NCBI GenBank assembly: GCA_036946625.1
Contig: JAQIIU010000002.1
Location: forward strand, 1 to 64,000
Reading direction: 5' to 3'
Source of the DNA: Methylorubrum populi
GTDB taxonomy: Bacteria > Pseudomonadota > Alphaproteobacteria > Rhizobiales > Beijerinckiaceae
DNA: 64,000 nucleotides
In this document: positions 10,448-20,111 of the stretch, one piece after another
How positions within the stretch are numbered: the first letter of the stretch is position 1
Layout of the letters: each line of letters opens with the position of its first letter
Position numbers and translations under genes: made by a program
The notes under the pieces: model-generated
The model's input: the letters and a program-made list of their open reading frames with translations, nothing else
Databases searched by the model: none
What the model was told of the DNA's origin: nothing

Positions 10448-10493
10448 GCATCGTCCCGAAAGACGGCCTCCGGCTTGTCTGAAAAGACGATGC
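10448..10493. repeat. Dispersed hairpin repeat, copy 1
   Basis: GCATCGTC ... GACGATGC forms an 8-bp stem starting immediately after the DUF6481 stop codon. The internal part CGGCTTGTCTGAAAAGACGATGC is shared, inverted, with 23607-23652. It sits at a gene end, so it may act as a terminator as well as being a dispersed repeat. Confidence 0.65.
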
Positions 10494-10743
10494 AAAGTCT
10501 AAAACCGAGAGCCTCGTCCTGGATCCGATATCCAGGACGAGGCTCCGGATGCGTCGGTCCCGGCCTCCGGGACCCCCGCGGAATATCCGGCCGAGCAGTC
10601 GACCGCTTCGAGACGATTCTACGCGCCGGACGCTTCGAGCCCGGCGCGTTTTCTTTTGCCCGGCCCTATTCCCTGTGGGCAGCCTACGCAGGCTTCCGAC
10701 GAAACCTCTTGGCAGCGCCCGGTAATCCGCAACCTTGTCCTCC

Positions 10744-11184
10744 ATGCTTCCGAATCGCCGCAATCTCGTCGAGGCGAACCGGGAGCGAACGGGAAGGCCG
10801 AGGGACAGGCCCGTGAAGAGGGAAGGCCAAGTTTTGCGCAGCATCGTCTTGCGGACCATTCGCACCCGCCTCGGCCCTTCGGCGCCACGCCGACGGGGCT
10901 TGACCAAGAACTTGACCAAGAACTTGGCGACGAGCTTGGCGGCCGGCCTGCTCGTCGGTCTCGGAGCGGGCCTTGCCGTGTCGCCCGCTGCCGCGCAGTC
11001 CGAGCCGCCGATCCGCAGCGCGGAGGACGCGTTCTGCCGCAGCGAGGCCCGGGCCCAGGTCTTCTCCACGCCCGACCCGCTCAATCTCGGCCTGCGCGAG
11101 ATCGGCCGCCGGATCTGGGCGAGCTGCATGGAGCGGACCAAGCGCAAGGGGCGGACACCCCACAGGCGCCGCCGGCACCGCTGA
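10744..11184 (+). CDS. Hypothetical secreted protein
   Basis: Family not recognised. From ATG 10744 it reads 146 residues. A basic N-terminus leads into a hydrophobic signal segment (LATSLAAGLLVGLGAGLAVSPAAAQS) with a likely cleavage after AAAQ. The mature part is about 65 residues with two cysteines (DAFCRSE, ASCMERT) and a very basic tail (KRKGRTPHRRRRHR). A start at GTG 10813 would give a shorter, more usual n-region. A small in-frame duplication (TKNL twice, 10905-10927) lies just before the signal core. It may be a small periplasmic protein; coding status is supported mainly by the signal peptide. Confidence 0.5.
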   Translation: MLPNRRNLVEANRERTGRPRDRPVKREGQVLRSIVLRTIRTRLGPSAPRRRGLTKNLTKNLATSLAAGLLVGLGAGLAVSPAAAQSEPPIRSAEDAFCRSEARAQVFSTPDPLNLGLREIGRRIWASCMERTKRKGRTPHRRRRHR

Positions 11185-11224
11185 CCCGCGGGAGAGGGCC
11201 GGTCCCGTCGTGCATCGCGGGTGG

Positions 11225-11254
11225 ATTCCGGGTTTCGCTGCGCGACCCCGGAAT
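11225..11254. repeat. Palindromic repeat in the gap before rpsF
   Basis: ATTCCGGG ... CCCCGGAAT forms an imperfect hairpin of the dispersed GC-rich intergenic type (flank GGAATGACGGGT). It lies in a 429-bp stretch (11185-11613) that otherwise shows no gene and should contain the promoter of the S6 operon. Confidence 0.45.
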
Positions 11255-11613
11255 GACGGGTCCGTGCAGGAGGACCTGCAAGAGGAGCGGTCGTCGAAAG
11301 CCGCCAACCCGGGTGCGCAGCCCTGCCGGTCGGCACCCAGCTCTTGCCTTCGCGAAAAAATCCCTTTAAGGGCGCGGCCTTCGCGTTCGCTCCGGCCGGG
11401 GGCTGAACGGGCGGTGCCGCAAGGGACGACCTCTCGCGGCACAGGGTTAAGTCACCACTGACCGATCCCGTCGTCCGGTGTTCCCGCCTTCGATCAACCG
11501 CTCGGGCCATCTTCACGGCTCGAAGGGCTTGGCGCCGAGAGAACGCGGGACGAACGGCCCGACACACCCGCGACACGCGGGCGGGCTTCCTTATGGCAAG
11601 GAAAGGCCCAGAA

Positions 11614-12057
11614 ATGCCTCTCTACGAGCACGTCTTCCTGGCGCGCCAGGACGTGACGTCGCAGCAGGTCGAGACCATGGTCGAGACCTACAAGGGCGTC
11701 ATCGAGGCGGCCGGCGGCACGATCGAGAAGATCGAGTCCTGGGGCGTCAAGTCCCTCGCCTACCGCATCAAGAAGAACCGCAAGGCGCATTTCACGCTCC
11801 TCAACATCTCCGCTCCCCCGGCCGCCCTGGCCGAGATGGAGCGCCAGATGCAGATCTCCGAGGACGTGCTGCGCTTCATGACCATCCGCGTCGAGCAGTT
11901 GGAGGCCGAGCCCTCCGCGATGATGCAGAAGCGCGACCGCGACGACCGCAAGGACCGCGACCGCGGCGACCGTCCCCGCCGCCGCGACGACGATTTCGGC
12001 GGCGACCGTGGTGACCGCGGCGACCGGCCCGAGCGCAACTTCGGCGGGGAGAACTGA
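11614..12057 (+). CDS. rpsF: 30S ribosomal protein S6
   Basis: Binds the central domain of 16S rRNA together with S18 in the small-subunit platform. It begins [22 protein letters not shown] and contains the conserved [18 protein letters not shown] and [14 protein letters not shown] blocks. After the globular domain (about residues 1-100) comes a long, charged C-terminal tail rich in Arg-Asp-Gly repeats, typical of alphaproteobacterial S6. The start is ATG 11614, matching family length; an in-frame ATG at 11593 is less likely. First gene of the rpsF-rpsR-DUF2232-rplI cluster, with two bases to rpsR. Confidence 0.97.
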   Translation: MPLYEHVFLARQDVTSQQVETMVETYKGVIEAAGGTIEKIESWGVKSLAYRIKKNRKAHFTLLNISAPPAALAEMERQMQISEDVLRFMTIRVEQLEAEPSAMMQKRDRDDRKDRDRGDRPRRRDDDFGGDRGDRGDRPERNFGGEN

Positions 12058-12059
12058 TC

Positions 12060-12311
12060 ATGGCTTTCGGTGCTGGTGGCGGCGGTGGCCGTCGTCCGTT
12101 CTTCCGTCGTCGCAAGAGCTGCCCGTTCTCGGGCGAGAACGCTCCCAGGATCGACTACAAGGACGTGAAGCTGCTCTCCCGCTACGTCTCGGAGCGCGGC
12201 AAGATCGTTCCCTCCCGCATCACCGCGGTCTCGGCCAAGAAGCAGCGCGAACTCGCCCAGGCGATCAAGCGCTCCCGCTTCCTCGGCCTCCTGCCCTACG
12301 TCATCAAGTAG
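12060..12311 (+). CDS. rpsR: 30S ribosomal protein S18
   Basis: An 83-residue partner of S6 on the small-subunit platform. The family core is complete: [64 protein letters not shown]. The Gly-rich N-terminal extension ([18 protein letters not shown]) is usual in this clade. It is translationally close to rpsF and presumably in the same transcript. Confidence 0.97.
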   Translation: MAFGAGGGGGRRPFFRRRKSCPFSGENAPRIDYKDVKLLSRYVSERGKIVPSRITAVSAKKQRELAQAIKRSRFLGLLPYVIK

Positions 12312-12446
12312 GCCTTTCTGCCCGGCCGTCTCCTCGGGCGGCCGGCGATCACCGCGAGGGCGGCTCTCCCGTAAAGGGGTCGCCCGATCGCTGGGGCATC
12401 AGCCCCTAACCCTGCCCATCTCAGGGACAGCGGGACAGCGGACTTC

Positions 12447-13490
12447 ATGACCAAGGATATCCCCGTCGGCGCGGGCGCCGGCCTCGTGGCGGCACTGCTG
12501 TTCGGCGTGCTGCTCAAGGCCACGACGCTCGCCATCCTGCTCTACCTGCTCGCCCCGCTGCCGATCCTGATCGTCGGCTTGGGCTGGAGCCATCGCGCGG
12601 CGCTGGCCGCCGTCGTCGCGGGTGCGCTGGCGCTCGCCCTCGTCGTCTCGCCCTCTCTCGGACTGGCCTTCGCCGCCTATCTCGCGGTTCCCGCGTGGTG
12701 GCTCGCCTACCTCGCCGTGCTCGGCCGCCCGAGCGCGGACGGCGCCCTCGAATGGTACCCCACAGGCCGCCTGCTGGCCTGGGTGGCGGGCACCGCGGCG
12801 CTGGCCTTCGTGGCGATCGCCGTGATCGCCGCGCCCGACTACGACACGTTCCGCGCCCAGATCTCGGCGATGAGCCGCCGGGTGGTGCAAGTCCAGGTGC
12901 AGCGCGGCCGCATCCCCGCGCCGACGCAGGGCGATACCGCGAACGAATCGGCGGCCGGCACCGACGGGAAGGCCGCCGGGCCCCAGCCGCAGGGCGGTGG
13001 GCAGGACGGCGACCCCCAAGGAAAATCCGACGACCTCGCCGGCGAGGTTGCCGACGCGCTGGCCACCGTCGCGCCCGCGCTCGCCGCGCAGGGCCTCACC
13101 GTCCTGTTCACCTTCTACCTCTGGGCCGCCGCCCGCATCGTCCAGATCTCGGGGCGCCTGCTGCGGCCCTGGCCGGACCTGCCCGCGACCCTGATGCCGC
13201 GCACCGCCCTGCTGGTCTTCGCCGCCGCGCTGACGCTGGCGATGCTGTCGGGCTATCCGGGCGTGCTCGGCATCGCCCTGATCGGCGCCTTCAGCGCGGC
13301 CTTCGCCCTCCAGGGCCTCGCCGCCTTCCACGACCGCAGCCGCGGCCGGCCCGGGCGCTTCGCCCTGCTCGCCGGCCTCTACGTGCTGCTGTTCCTCACG
13401 CAAGGGGTGGCCATGCTCGCCCTGATCCTGTTCGGCATCGCCGACACCGCCCTCGACCGGCGCCGCCCGCAACCCCGCGGCGGCGCCTGA
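12447..13490 (+). CDS. DUF2232 multi-pass membrane protein
   Basis: A 347-residue inner-membrane protein with about eight hydrophobic segments: four before residue 135 and four after residue 195. A polar Gln/Gly/Lys-rich loop of about 60 residues separates them (around [23 protein letters not shown]). Position between rpsR and rplI is conserved in many alphaproteobacteria and fits DUF2232. Its biochemical role is not established; related proteins from Gram-positive bacteria (YybS) are equally uncharacterised. The 135-bp gap after rpsR could carry an additional promoter. Confidence 0.85.
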   Translation: MTKDIPVGAGAGLVAALLFGVLLKATTLAILLYLLAPLPILIVGLGWSHRAALAAVVAGALALALVVSPSLGLAFAAYLAVPAWWLAYLAVLGRPSADGALEWYPTGRLLAWVAGTAALAFVAIAVIAAPDYDTFRAQISAMSRRVVQVQVQRGRIPAPTQGDTANESAAGTDGKAAGPQPQGGGQDGDPQGKSDDLAGEVADALATVAPALAAQGLTVLFTFYLWAAARIVQISGRLLRPWPDLPATLMPRTALLVFAAALTLAMLSGYPGVLGIALIGAFSAAFALQGLAAFHDRSRGRPGRFALLAGLYVLLFLTQGVAMLALILFGIADTALDRRRPQPRGGA

Positions 13491-13528
13491 TCGAAACCCG
13501 CTTCCGACAAACCCGAAGGAGAAGTCAG

Positions 13529-14101
13529 ATGGAAGTCATCCTGCTCGAACGCGTCGCCAAGCTCGGCCAGATGGGCGAGACCGTGAACGTGCGCCCCGGC
13601 TACGCCCGCAACTTCCTGCTCGCCCGCGGCAAGGCCCTGCGCGCCACCGAGAACAACAAGAAGCACTTCGAGGCCCAGCGCGCTCAGCTCGAGGCGCGCA
13701 ACCTCGAGCGCCGCAACGAGGCCCAGACGGTGGCCGAGAAGCTCGACGGCCAGAGCTTCGTGCTGATCCGCCAGTCCGGCGAGACCGGCGTGCTCTACGG
13801 CTCGGTCTCGACCCGCGATCTGGCCGAAGTCGTCACCAAGGAGGGCTTCACGGTCGAGCGCGGCCAGTTCGTCCTCAATCAGCCGATCAAGACGCTGGGC
13901 CTGCACACCGTGCCGGTGACCCTGCACCCCGAGGTCGAGGTGAAGGTGAGCGTCAACGTCGCCCGTTCGCCGGAAGAGGCCGAGCGCCAGGCTCGCGGCG
14001 AGTCGGTCACCGAGCGCGAGCAGTTCAACCTCGACGACCTCGGCCTCGAAGTCGGCCAGGCGCTGGCCGATGCCGGCGAGGGCGCCGACGACCGCGGCTA
14101 A
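13529..14101 (+). CDS. rplI: 50S ribosomal protein L9
   Basis: A two-domain protein that binds domain V of 23S rRNA at the base of the L1 stalk. The N-terminal rRNA-binding domain [36 protein letters not shown] is followed by a long connecting helix and the C-terminal domain ([16 protein letters not shown] ... [20 protein letters not shown]). The tail has a typical alphaproteobacterial acidic extension. At 190 residues the length is normal. GAAGGAGAAG just before ATG 13529 is a good ribosome site. Confidence 0.97.
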   Translation: MEVILLERVAKLGQMGETVNVRPGYARNFLLARGKALRATENNKKHFEAQRAQLEARNLERRNEAQTVAEKLDGQSFVLIRQSGETGVLYGSVSTRDLAEVVTKEGFTVERGQFVLNQPIKTLGLHTVPVTLHPEVEVKVSVNVARSPEEAERQARGESVTEREQFNLDDLGLEVGQALADAGEGADDRG

Positions 14102-14111
14102 GTCCGGGTTC

Positions 14112-14205
14112 CCAAAGGGATCATCCCTTTGGCGGGGTATCGGGGCGGCGCCCCGATGTTTTCCCAGGGCTCCGCCCTGGACCCGCGAAAGGGCTTGCCC
14201 TTTCG
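14112..14205. repeat. Cluster of GC-rich hairpins after rplI
   Basis: Four successive inverted repeats: CCAAAGGGA/TCCCTTTGG (14112-14132), CGGGGCGGCGCCCCG (14141-14155), CCAGGGCTCCGCCCTGG (14164-14180) and CGAAAGGGCTTGCCCTTTCG (14186-14205). This array is a characteristic dispersed intergenic element of Methylobacterium-type genomes and probably ends the rpsF-rplI transcript. The rest of the 357-bp gap to dnaB shows no gene. Confidence 0.6.
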
Positions 14206-14458
14206 AAACCCCTGACTTCGGCCGCGCAAGCGGCATAAGCGGTGGAGAACGGGGATGCGCCGGCCTTCGGCGTTGACTTGTTCTCAATCCGTTCCAGCAT
14301 GACGCTCGTGATTCCCGCTGCCGGGAGCCGCGGGCGTTGCAGCCGCCTCCAATCGGCTCGGCTAAGGAAGGCTTCACCATCCCGAGGCAAGGTCCGGCGG
14401 GCATGAGACGGGGCGGCCGATCGGGCCACCCTTCGAAACGGAGCGACGGACAAGCGCC

Positions 14459-15946
14459 ATGGCCCTGCCCAACGCCCTCACGGCCAATCTGGAGGCGGTG
14501 CAGCCGGAATACCGGGTGCCGCCGCACAACATCGACGCGGAGCAGGCCCTGCTCGGCGCGATCATGGTCAACAACGACGCCTATTACCGCGTCTCGGACT
14601 TCCTTCTCCCTGAGCACTTCATGGAGGCGGTCCACCGCCAGATTTTTGAAGTCGCGGTCTCGCTGATCAAGGCGGGCAAGCTCGCCACGCCGATCACGCT
14701 CAAGACCTATCTGGGCGATGCCGATCTCGGCGGCGTCACGCCGATGCAGTACCTCGCCCGCCTCGCGGCGGAGGCCACCACCGTCATCAATGCGGGCGAG
14801 TACGGCCGCACCATCTACGACCTCGCGATCCGCCGCCGCCTCATCACCATCGGCGAGGATCTGGTCAACGGCGCCTACGAGGCGCCAGTGGAGGCCGCGC
14901 CCCGCGACCAGATCGAGGCGACCGAGCGCCGGCTCTACGAACTCGCCGAATCCGGCAAGTACGACGGCGGCTTCCAAAAATTCTCCGACGCGCTGACCGC
15001 GGCCGTCGACATGGCGGCGAAAGCCTATCAGCGCGACGGCAAGCTGTCGGGCATCGCCACGGGGCTCACCGACCTCGACGCCAAGATGGGCGGGCTCCAG
15101 CCCTCCGACCTCATCATCCTCGCGGGGCGCCCGGCCATGGGCAAGACCTCGCTCGTGACCAACATCGCCTTCAACATCGCCAAGGCCTATCGCGGCGAGA
15201 AACAGGCCGACGGCACCATGCTGACGGTGAACGGCGGCATCGTCGGCTTCTTCTCGCTCGAAATGTCGGCCGAGCAGTTGGCCACCCGCATCATCGCCGA
15301 GCAGTCCGGCGTGCCCTCCTACAAGATCCGCCGCGGCGACATCCGCCCCGAGGACTTCTACAAGATCACCGACGCGGCCCGGGACATGCAGACGATCCCG
15401 TTCTACATCGACCAGACCGGCGGCATCTCGATCGCCCAGCTCGCCGCGCGCGCCCGGCGCCTGAAGCGCCAGAAGGGCCTCGACCTCCTCATCGTCGACT
15501 ACCTCCAGCTCCTGTCAGGGAGCGGCAGGCGCAGCGACAACCGCGTGCAGGAGATGACCGAGATCACCACCGGCATGAAGGCGCTGGCCAAGGAGCTGGG
15601 AGTGCCGATCATCGGCCTGTCGCAGCTCTCGCGTCAGGTCGAGAACCGCGACGACAAGCGCCCGCAGCTCGCGGACCTGCGCGAATCCGGCTCGATCGAA
15701 CAGGACGCCGACGTGGTGATGTTCGTGTTCCGCGAGGAGTACTACGTCGGCAACAAGAAGCCGCGCGAGGGCACGGAGGAGTTCTTCGCCTGGGAGGCCG
15801 AGATGCAGCGCGTCCACGGCAAGGCCGAGGTCATTCTGGGCAAGCAGCGCCACGGCCCGACCGGCACGGTGGAGCTGCAGTTCGACGCCAACATCACCCG
15901 GTTCTCGAACCTCGCCCAAAGCGACCGGATGCCCGAGCGGATGTGA
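14459..15946 (+). CDS. dnaB: Replicative DNA helicase DnaB
   Basis: Hexameric 5'-3' helicase of the replication fork, 495 residues, normal length and without an intein. The N-terminal primase-interacting domain (PPHNIDAEQALLGAIMVNNDAYYRV) is followed by the RecA-like ATPase. This has Walker A AGRPAMGKTS (about residues 222-231), FFSLEMSAEQLATRII, Walker B LLIVDYLQLLSGSG and the arginine-finger region GKQRHGPTG. A single gene start at ATG 14459 fits the family. The next gene begins 12 bp after the stop and encodes a second copy of the N-terminal domain only. Confidence 0.97.
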   Translation: MALPNALTANLEAVQPEYRVPPHNIDAEQALLGAIMVNNDAYYRVSDFLLPEHFMEAVHRQIFEVAVSLIKAGKLATPITLKTYLGDADLGGVTPMQYLARLAAEATTVINAGEYGRTIYDLAIRRRLITIGEDLVNGAYEAPVEAAPRDQIEATERRLYELAESGKYDGGFQKFSDALTAAVDMAAKAYQRDGKLSGIATGLTDLDAKMGGLQPSDLIILAGRPAMGKTSLVTNIAFNIAKAYRGEKQADGTMLTVNGGIVGFFSLEMSAEQLATRIIAEQSGVPSYKIRRGDIRPEDFYKITDAARDMQTIPFYIDQTGGISIAQLAARARRLKRQKGLDLLIVDYLQLLSGSGRRSDNRVQEMTEITTGMKALAKELGVPIIGLSQLSRQVENRDDKRPQLADLRESGSIEQDADVVMFVFREEYYVGNKKPREGTEEFFAWEAEMQRVHGKAEVILGKQRHGPTGTVELQFDANITRFSNLAQSDRMPERM

Positions 15947-15958
15947 TAGGGTCAGTCC

Positions 15959-16795
15959 GTGCAGACGGATCGGAGAGACGACTTGGCTCTCGCACCGAAG
16001 GCGCGGTCACCCGCGCATCCTACACTGAACGAGGTCTTCGAGGCCGAGCAGCAGCTTGTCGGCCTCATCCTGGCGGAGCCCGCCGTCCATGCCCGGATCG
16101 CCGCGATCCTGCGCGACGAGGATTGGACCGAGCGGCTGCATCGCGGCGTCTTCGAGGTCGCGGGACACTTCATCAGAGAAGGCCGGCCCGTCTCGCCCGA
16201 CTCGGTGTTGCCGCGGGTCAGCGACGTGGCGCCCGATGGCGGACCGGCCGATCGCTATCTCGCGGCACGCGTCGCGAAGGCTCCGCCTCCAGCCCTCGCC
16301 GAGCCCCTCGCGCATCTCCTGGCCGAGGCTGCGCACGCCCGCACGGGTCCCGACCACCTCGACCGTGACCTCTATGCCTGGGCCTACGAGCAGGCCCAGG
16401 CGCTCCGCCGCGGGCAGTTCGCCGCCCTCGACGCGCTCAATCTGGCCGAGGAGATCGAGGATTTGGGCGGCGAGATCTACAACAAGCTGGAGAGCGCCTT
16501 TCGGATCATCCTGATGCATCTCCTGAAGTGGGATCATCAGCCAGGACGGCGTTCGCGGAGCTGGACGATCTCCATCCGCGTCAAGCGGGTCGATGCCGAG
16601 CTTCTTCTCGAACGCTTCCCGAGCCTCAAGCATCGCCTGCCGGGCGCCGTTCGCGACGCGTATCGCCGGGCGCGCATCGAGACGGCCGGCGAGACCGGCC
16701 TCGACGACGATGTGTTTCCGGCCGAATGCCCCTACACCTTCGAAGCGATCATGAACCGGCCGGTGCCATGGCCACCGGAGAGCGGGGAGTCCTGA
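15959..16795 (+). CDS. DnaB N-terminal-domain/DUF29 fusion protein
   Basis: A 278-residue two-part protein. Residues about 18-115 (AHPTLNEVFEAEQQLVGLILAEPAVHARIAAI, WTERLHRGVFEVAGHFIREGRPVSPDSVLPRV) look like the DnaB N-terminal helical domain, without any ATPase. Residues about 132-275 match DUF29 (LYAWAYEQAQALRRGQFAALD, LNLAEEIEDLGGEIYNKLESAF, ILMHLLKWDHQPGRRSRSW and CPYTFEAIMNRPVPWPP). DUF29 has no settled function. Placement 12 bp behind dnaB suggests co-transcription, and the domain could bind DnaB or primase as a modulator; this is inference. GTG 15959 is the start that preserves the first helix; TTG 15983 is possible. It overlaps the racemase start. Confidence 0.7.
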   Translation: MQTDRRDDLALAPKARSPAHPTLNEVFEAEQQLVGLILAEPAVHARIAAILRDEDWTERLHRGVFEVAGHFIREGRPVSPDSVLPRVSDVAPDGGPADRYLAARVAKAPPPALAEPLAHLLAEAAHARTGPDHLDRDLYAWAYEQAQALRRGQFAALDALNLAEEIEDLGGEIYNKLESAFRIILMHLLKWDHQPGRRSRSWTISIRVKRVDAELLLERFPSLKHRLPGAVRDAYRRARIETAGETGLDDDVFPAECPYTFEAIMNRPVPWPPESGES

Positions 16796-17889
16796 CCATC
16801 TCCGGAGACAGTCCCGTGCCCTCGGGCCACGGCGCCCGCCTGACGGTCGATCTCTCGGCTCTCGTCGCCAACTGGCGGACCCTCGGCGCCTGCGCCCCGC
16901 AGGCCGAATGCGGCGCCGTGGTGAAGGCCGACGCCTATGGCTGCGGCCTCGCCGCCGTCGCCCCGGCCCTGTGGCGGGCGGGCTGCCGGACGTTTTTCGT
17001 GGCTCACCTCTCCGAGGGGATCGCCGCGCGAAAAATCCTGCCGGACGCCGCCATCTACGTGCTCAACGGCCTGGTGCCCGGCAGCGCGGACATCTTCCGC
17101 GCCCATGCCTTGCGCCCGGTTCTCGGCAGCGGGGAAGAACTCGGTGAATGGGCCGGCGCCACGCGGGGCGCGTCACCGGCCGCGCTCCACGTCGATACCG
17201 GCATGAACCGGCTCGGCCTGCGGGCCGAGGAGGCCCTGGCGCTGGCGGGCGATCCGGTGATCGCGCGCGCCGGCATCGATCTCGTGATGAGCCACCTCGT
17301 CAGCGCGGAACGGGCCGACGATCCCGTCAACGCGCGGCAAGCCGCCGATTTTCTTCGCTTGCGGGACGCCTTCCCCCACTTGCGCGCCTCGCTCGCCAAT
17401 TCCTCGGGCACCTGCATCGCGAAAAACGCGCGCCACGACCTGCTGCGGCCGGGCTACGCCCTGTTCGGCGGCAATCCGGAGCCGGGAAAACCGAACCCGA
17501 TGCGGCCGGTGGTGCGGCTCGACGCGACGATCCTGCAGGTCCGCGACGTCGAGGCCGGCGAGACCTGCGGCTACAACGCCCGCTGGCGGGCGCCCGACCC
17601 GCGCCGGCTCGCCACGCTCTCGCTCGGCTACGCCGACGGCTATCCCCGCTCGGCCAGCGACGGCGGCCACGCCCTGGTCGGCGGCGTGCTCTGCCCGATC
17701 CTCGGCCTGATCTCGATGGATCTCATCATCCTCGACGTCACCCACGCGCCCGGGGCACGCCGCGGCGGCACCGCCACGCTGATCGGCGACAGCCTCGACA
17801 TCGACACCGTGGGGCAGGCGGCGGGCACCATCGGCTACGAGATCCTCACCGGCCTGGGTTCCCGTTATGTTCGCTCTGCTGTAGAGTGA
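16768..17889 (+). CDS. alr: Alanine racemase
   Basis: PLP-dependent enzyme interconverting L- and D-alanine for peptidoglycan. The PLP lysine is in AVVKADAYGCG, the second catalytic base Tyr lies in the CGYNARW segment, and other motifs are HVDTGMNRLGL, NSSGTC, RPGYALFGG, LSLGYADGYPR and GLISMDL. Length from ATG 16768 is 373 residues, as expected. It overlaps the preceding fusion gene by 28 bp; a GTG at 16816 is an alternative start. In many rhizobial genomes alr follows dnaB and precedes radA, as here. Confidence 0.95.
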   Translation: MATGERGVLTISGDSPVPSGHGARLTVDLSALVANWRTLGACAPQAECGAVVKADAYGCGLAAVAPALWRAGCRTFFVAHLSEGIAARKILPDAAIYVLNGLVPGSADIFRAHALRPVLGSGEELGEWAGATRGASPAALHVDTGMNRLGLRAEEALALAGDPVIARAGIDLVMSHLVSAERADDPVNARQAADFLRLRDAFPHLRASLANSSGTCIAKNARHDLLRPGYALFGGNPEPGKPNPMRPVVRLDATILQVRDVEAGETCGYNARWRAPDPRRLATLSLGYADGYPRSASDGGHALVGGVLCPILGLISMDLIILDVTHAPGARRGGTATLIGDSLDIDTVGQAAGTIGYEILTGLGSRYVRSAVE

Positions 17890-17917
17890 CGCCGCAACCT
17901 GGTCGTCCCACCCCCGC

Positions 17918-18023
17918 CCTCATCCTGAGGTGCCGAAGCGCAGCGGAGGCCTCGAAGGGTCGTCCAGGGATCGCGCGCTTCCTGGAGGATCCTTCGAGGC
18001 TGCTTCGGCACCTCAGGATGAGG
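17918..18023. repeat. Long inverted repeat between alr and radA
   Basis: CCTCATCCTGAGGTGCCGAAGC at the left end is mirrored at the right end by GCTTCGGCACCTCAGGATGAGG, about 60 bp apart, with further internal pairing (CCTCGAAGG / CCTTCGAGG). This is a known style of Methylobacterium intergenic repeat and can fold into one long hairpin. Confidence 0.7.
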
Positions 18024-18073
18024 ACGCGGGTTGGACGTCCCGAAAACGCTCGGCCCCGAAGACATCCTGCCCC

Positions 18074-19516
18074 ATGGCCAAGATCCAACAGACCTTCGTC
18101 TGCCAGTCCTGCGGGGCGGTCTACAACCGCTGGCGCGGGCGCTGCGAGGCCTGCAACGGCTGGAACACGATCCAGGAGGAGGTTCCCAGCGCCGGCCCGC
18201 AATCCGGCCCGGCCGCGACCCGTCCGTCGCGGGCGCGGGGCCGCGTCTTCCCCCTCGAAGGCCTGACCGGCGAGGCCAAGGAGGCGCCGCGCACGCCCTC
18301 GGGGATCGACGAGCTCGACCGCGTCGCCGGCGGCGGCTTCGTGCGCGGCTCGGTGATCCTGCTCGGGGGCGATCCCGGCATCGGCAAGTCGACGCTGCTG
18401 ATGCAGGCCTCCGCCGCCATGGCCAAGCGCGGCGAGCGCGTCGCCTACATCTCCGGCGAGGAGGCGGTGGGGCAGGTGCGCCTGCGCGCCGAGCGGCTGG
18501 GACTGGCAAGACACCCGGTGGAACTCGCGGCCCAGACCAATGTCGAGGACATCGTCGAGACGCTCTCGCAGGGGCATCCCCCTTCCCTCACGATCATCGA
18601 CTCGATCCAGACGATGTGGACCGAGACGGTGGAATCGGCGCCGGGCACCGTGACGCAGGTGCGCTCCTCGGCCCAGGCCCTGATCCGCTTCGCCAAGACC
18701 ACGGGCACGGCCGTCATCCTCGTCGGCCACGTCACCAAGGACGGGCAGATCGCCGGGCCCCGCGTGGTCGAGCACATGGTCGACGCGGTCGCCTCCTTCG
18801 AGGGCGACCAGGGCCACCACTTCCGCATCCTGCGCGCCGTGAAGAACCGGTTCGGGCCGACCGACGAGATCGGCGTGTTCGAGATGACCGATTCGGGGCT
18901 CGCCGAGGTGCCGAACCCCTCCGCCCTGTTCCTGGCCGGCCGCGATCACGCCGCGCCGGGCACCGCCGTCTTCGCCGGGATGGAGGGCACGCGGCCGCTG
19001 CTGGTCGAGATCCAGGCGCTGGTCGCCCCCTCCTCCCTCGGGATGCCGCGCCGGGCCGTGGTCGGCTGGGACCCGAACCGCCTGTCGATGGTGCTCGCCG
19101 TGCTGGAGGCCCATGGCGGCATCCGGCTGGGCGGCCACGACGTCTACCTCAACGTCGCGGGAGGCTTACGCATCTCCGAGCCCGCCGCCGATCTCGCGGT
19201 CGCCGCGGCCCTGGTCTCCTCGCTCTCCGGGGCGGCGCTCCCCTCCGACTCGGTCTATTTCGGCGAACTCGGCCTGTCGGGCGCGGTGCGGCCGGTCTCG
19301 CAGGCGCCCGCCCGGCTGAAGGAGGCGCTCAAGCTCGGCTTCGGCAAGGCGATCACCCCCCAGGGGCGGGGCGAGACCGGCGAGCGGGCGCTGCCGACGG
19401 AGGCCCTGCGCCACATCGCCGACCTCGTCGCCGGCATCGCCTCGGGCGCGCCGCGGCGCGTCGGGGGCAAGCGGGAGAGGGTGCGCGACCACGCGGTGCC
19501 GGACGATCCGTTCTGA
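18074..19516 (+). CDS. radA: DNA repair protein RadA
   Basis: Branch-migration helicase acting with RecA in recombinational repair, 480 residues. The N-terminal zinc finger is CQSC...CEAC (residues 10-29). The RecA-like ATPase has Walker A GGDPGIGKST, Walker B SLTIIDSIQT and the RadA-specific KNRFG motif (VKNRFGPTDE). The C-terminal Lon-protease-like domain lacks protease residues (VYLNVAGGLRISEPAADLAVAAALVSS). Start ATG 18074 places MAKIQQTFVCQSCG at the N-terminus, matching the family. It belongs to the alr-radA-cvpA-purF order conserved in Rhizobiales. Confidence 0.96.
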   Translation: MAKIQQTFVCQSCGAVYNRWRGRCEACNGWNTIQEEVPSAGPQSGPAATRPSRARGRVFPLEGLTGEAKEAPRTPSGIDELDRVAGGGFVRGSVILLGGDPGIGKSTLLMQASAAMAKRGERVAYISGEEAVGQVRLRAERLGLARHPVELAAQTNVEDIVETLSQGHPPSLTIIDSIQTMWTETVESAPGTVTQVRSSAQALIRFAKTTGTAVILVGHVTKDGQIAGPRVVEHMVDAVASFEGDQGHHFRILRAVKNRFGPTDEIGVFEMTDSGLAEVPNPSALFLAGRDHAAPGTAVFAGMEGTRPLLVEIQALVAPSSLGMPRRAVVGWDPNRLSMVLAVLEAHGGIRLGGHDVYLNVAGGLRISEPAADLAVAAALVSSLSGAALPSDSVYFGELGLSGAVRPVSQAPARLKEALKLGFGKAITPQGRGETGERALPTEALRHIADLVAGIASGAPRRVGGKRERVRDHAVPDDPF

Positions 19517-20111
19517 CGGGCGGCTCCGCATCTCGGGTCCTGCTCCTGCAAGGCGACAACCTTGATTTTGTGCTGCCCCGTGCGATGATCTCCCGGCAGA
19601 CCGACGTGCGCGAACACTTCGGTCGTCCTCGGGATGCCATGGCACATCGGCTTCCCGAGGAGTGGGCCGAGAGACCGCGAAGTCTCCCGACCCGTGTGGT
19701 GATACCGCGACCCGAGCGATACGCGGAGGATCAGGTGAACGCTGGTCCTCCGCACTCGGCGGAACATCACACTCACGCGGATGCGTGGCACGAACCACAT
19801 CATCGTTGTGCTCCTTCGTGCGATCAGACGATGCCGTCGCCCGCAGGCGCCCGGCGGCTCACCGGGCGCGAGGCCCGTTCCAGCCCTGGCGTCTCCGCGC
19901 AATCGCACGCGCAACCCTCGCGCGCACATGCCACAAGCTCAACCTTGGGGATTTGCATGCAGAGGCAGCCCGCATCGCCGTCCGCCCCGAAGGTGACGGC
20001 CGAGGTTCGCCGGGGTATATCGTTAAGGATCACTGAGGACGCGCGGGCCGGGGGAACCGTCGCGATCCGGCAAGGCTGCCTCGTCCCGCCCCTGCGAACG
20101 CGTATCCTGCA
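19517..20111. other. Non-coding stretch between radA and cvpA
   Basis: About 595 bp with no open frame I can support on either strand; candidate frames are Arg/Ala-rich shadows without domains. Composition is less GC-biased around 19550-19800 than in the flanking genes, so it may be decayed coding sequence or carry regulatory RNA or promoter elements for cvpA-purF. I see no strong hairpin. Confidence 0.3.

Noticed and set aside
14112..14205. Riboswitch or attenuator before dnaB
   Set aside because: The stacked hairpins are of the generic dispersed intergenic type and lie at the rplI end, over 250 bp before dnaB.
19255..19929. Minus-strand frame overlapping the end of radA
   Set aside because: It runs antisense to radA, lacks any domain and has no plausible ribosome site.
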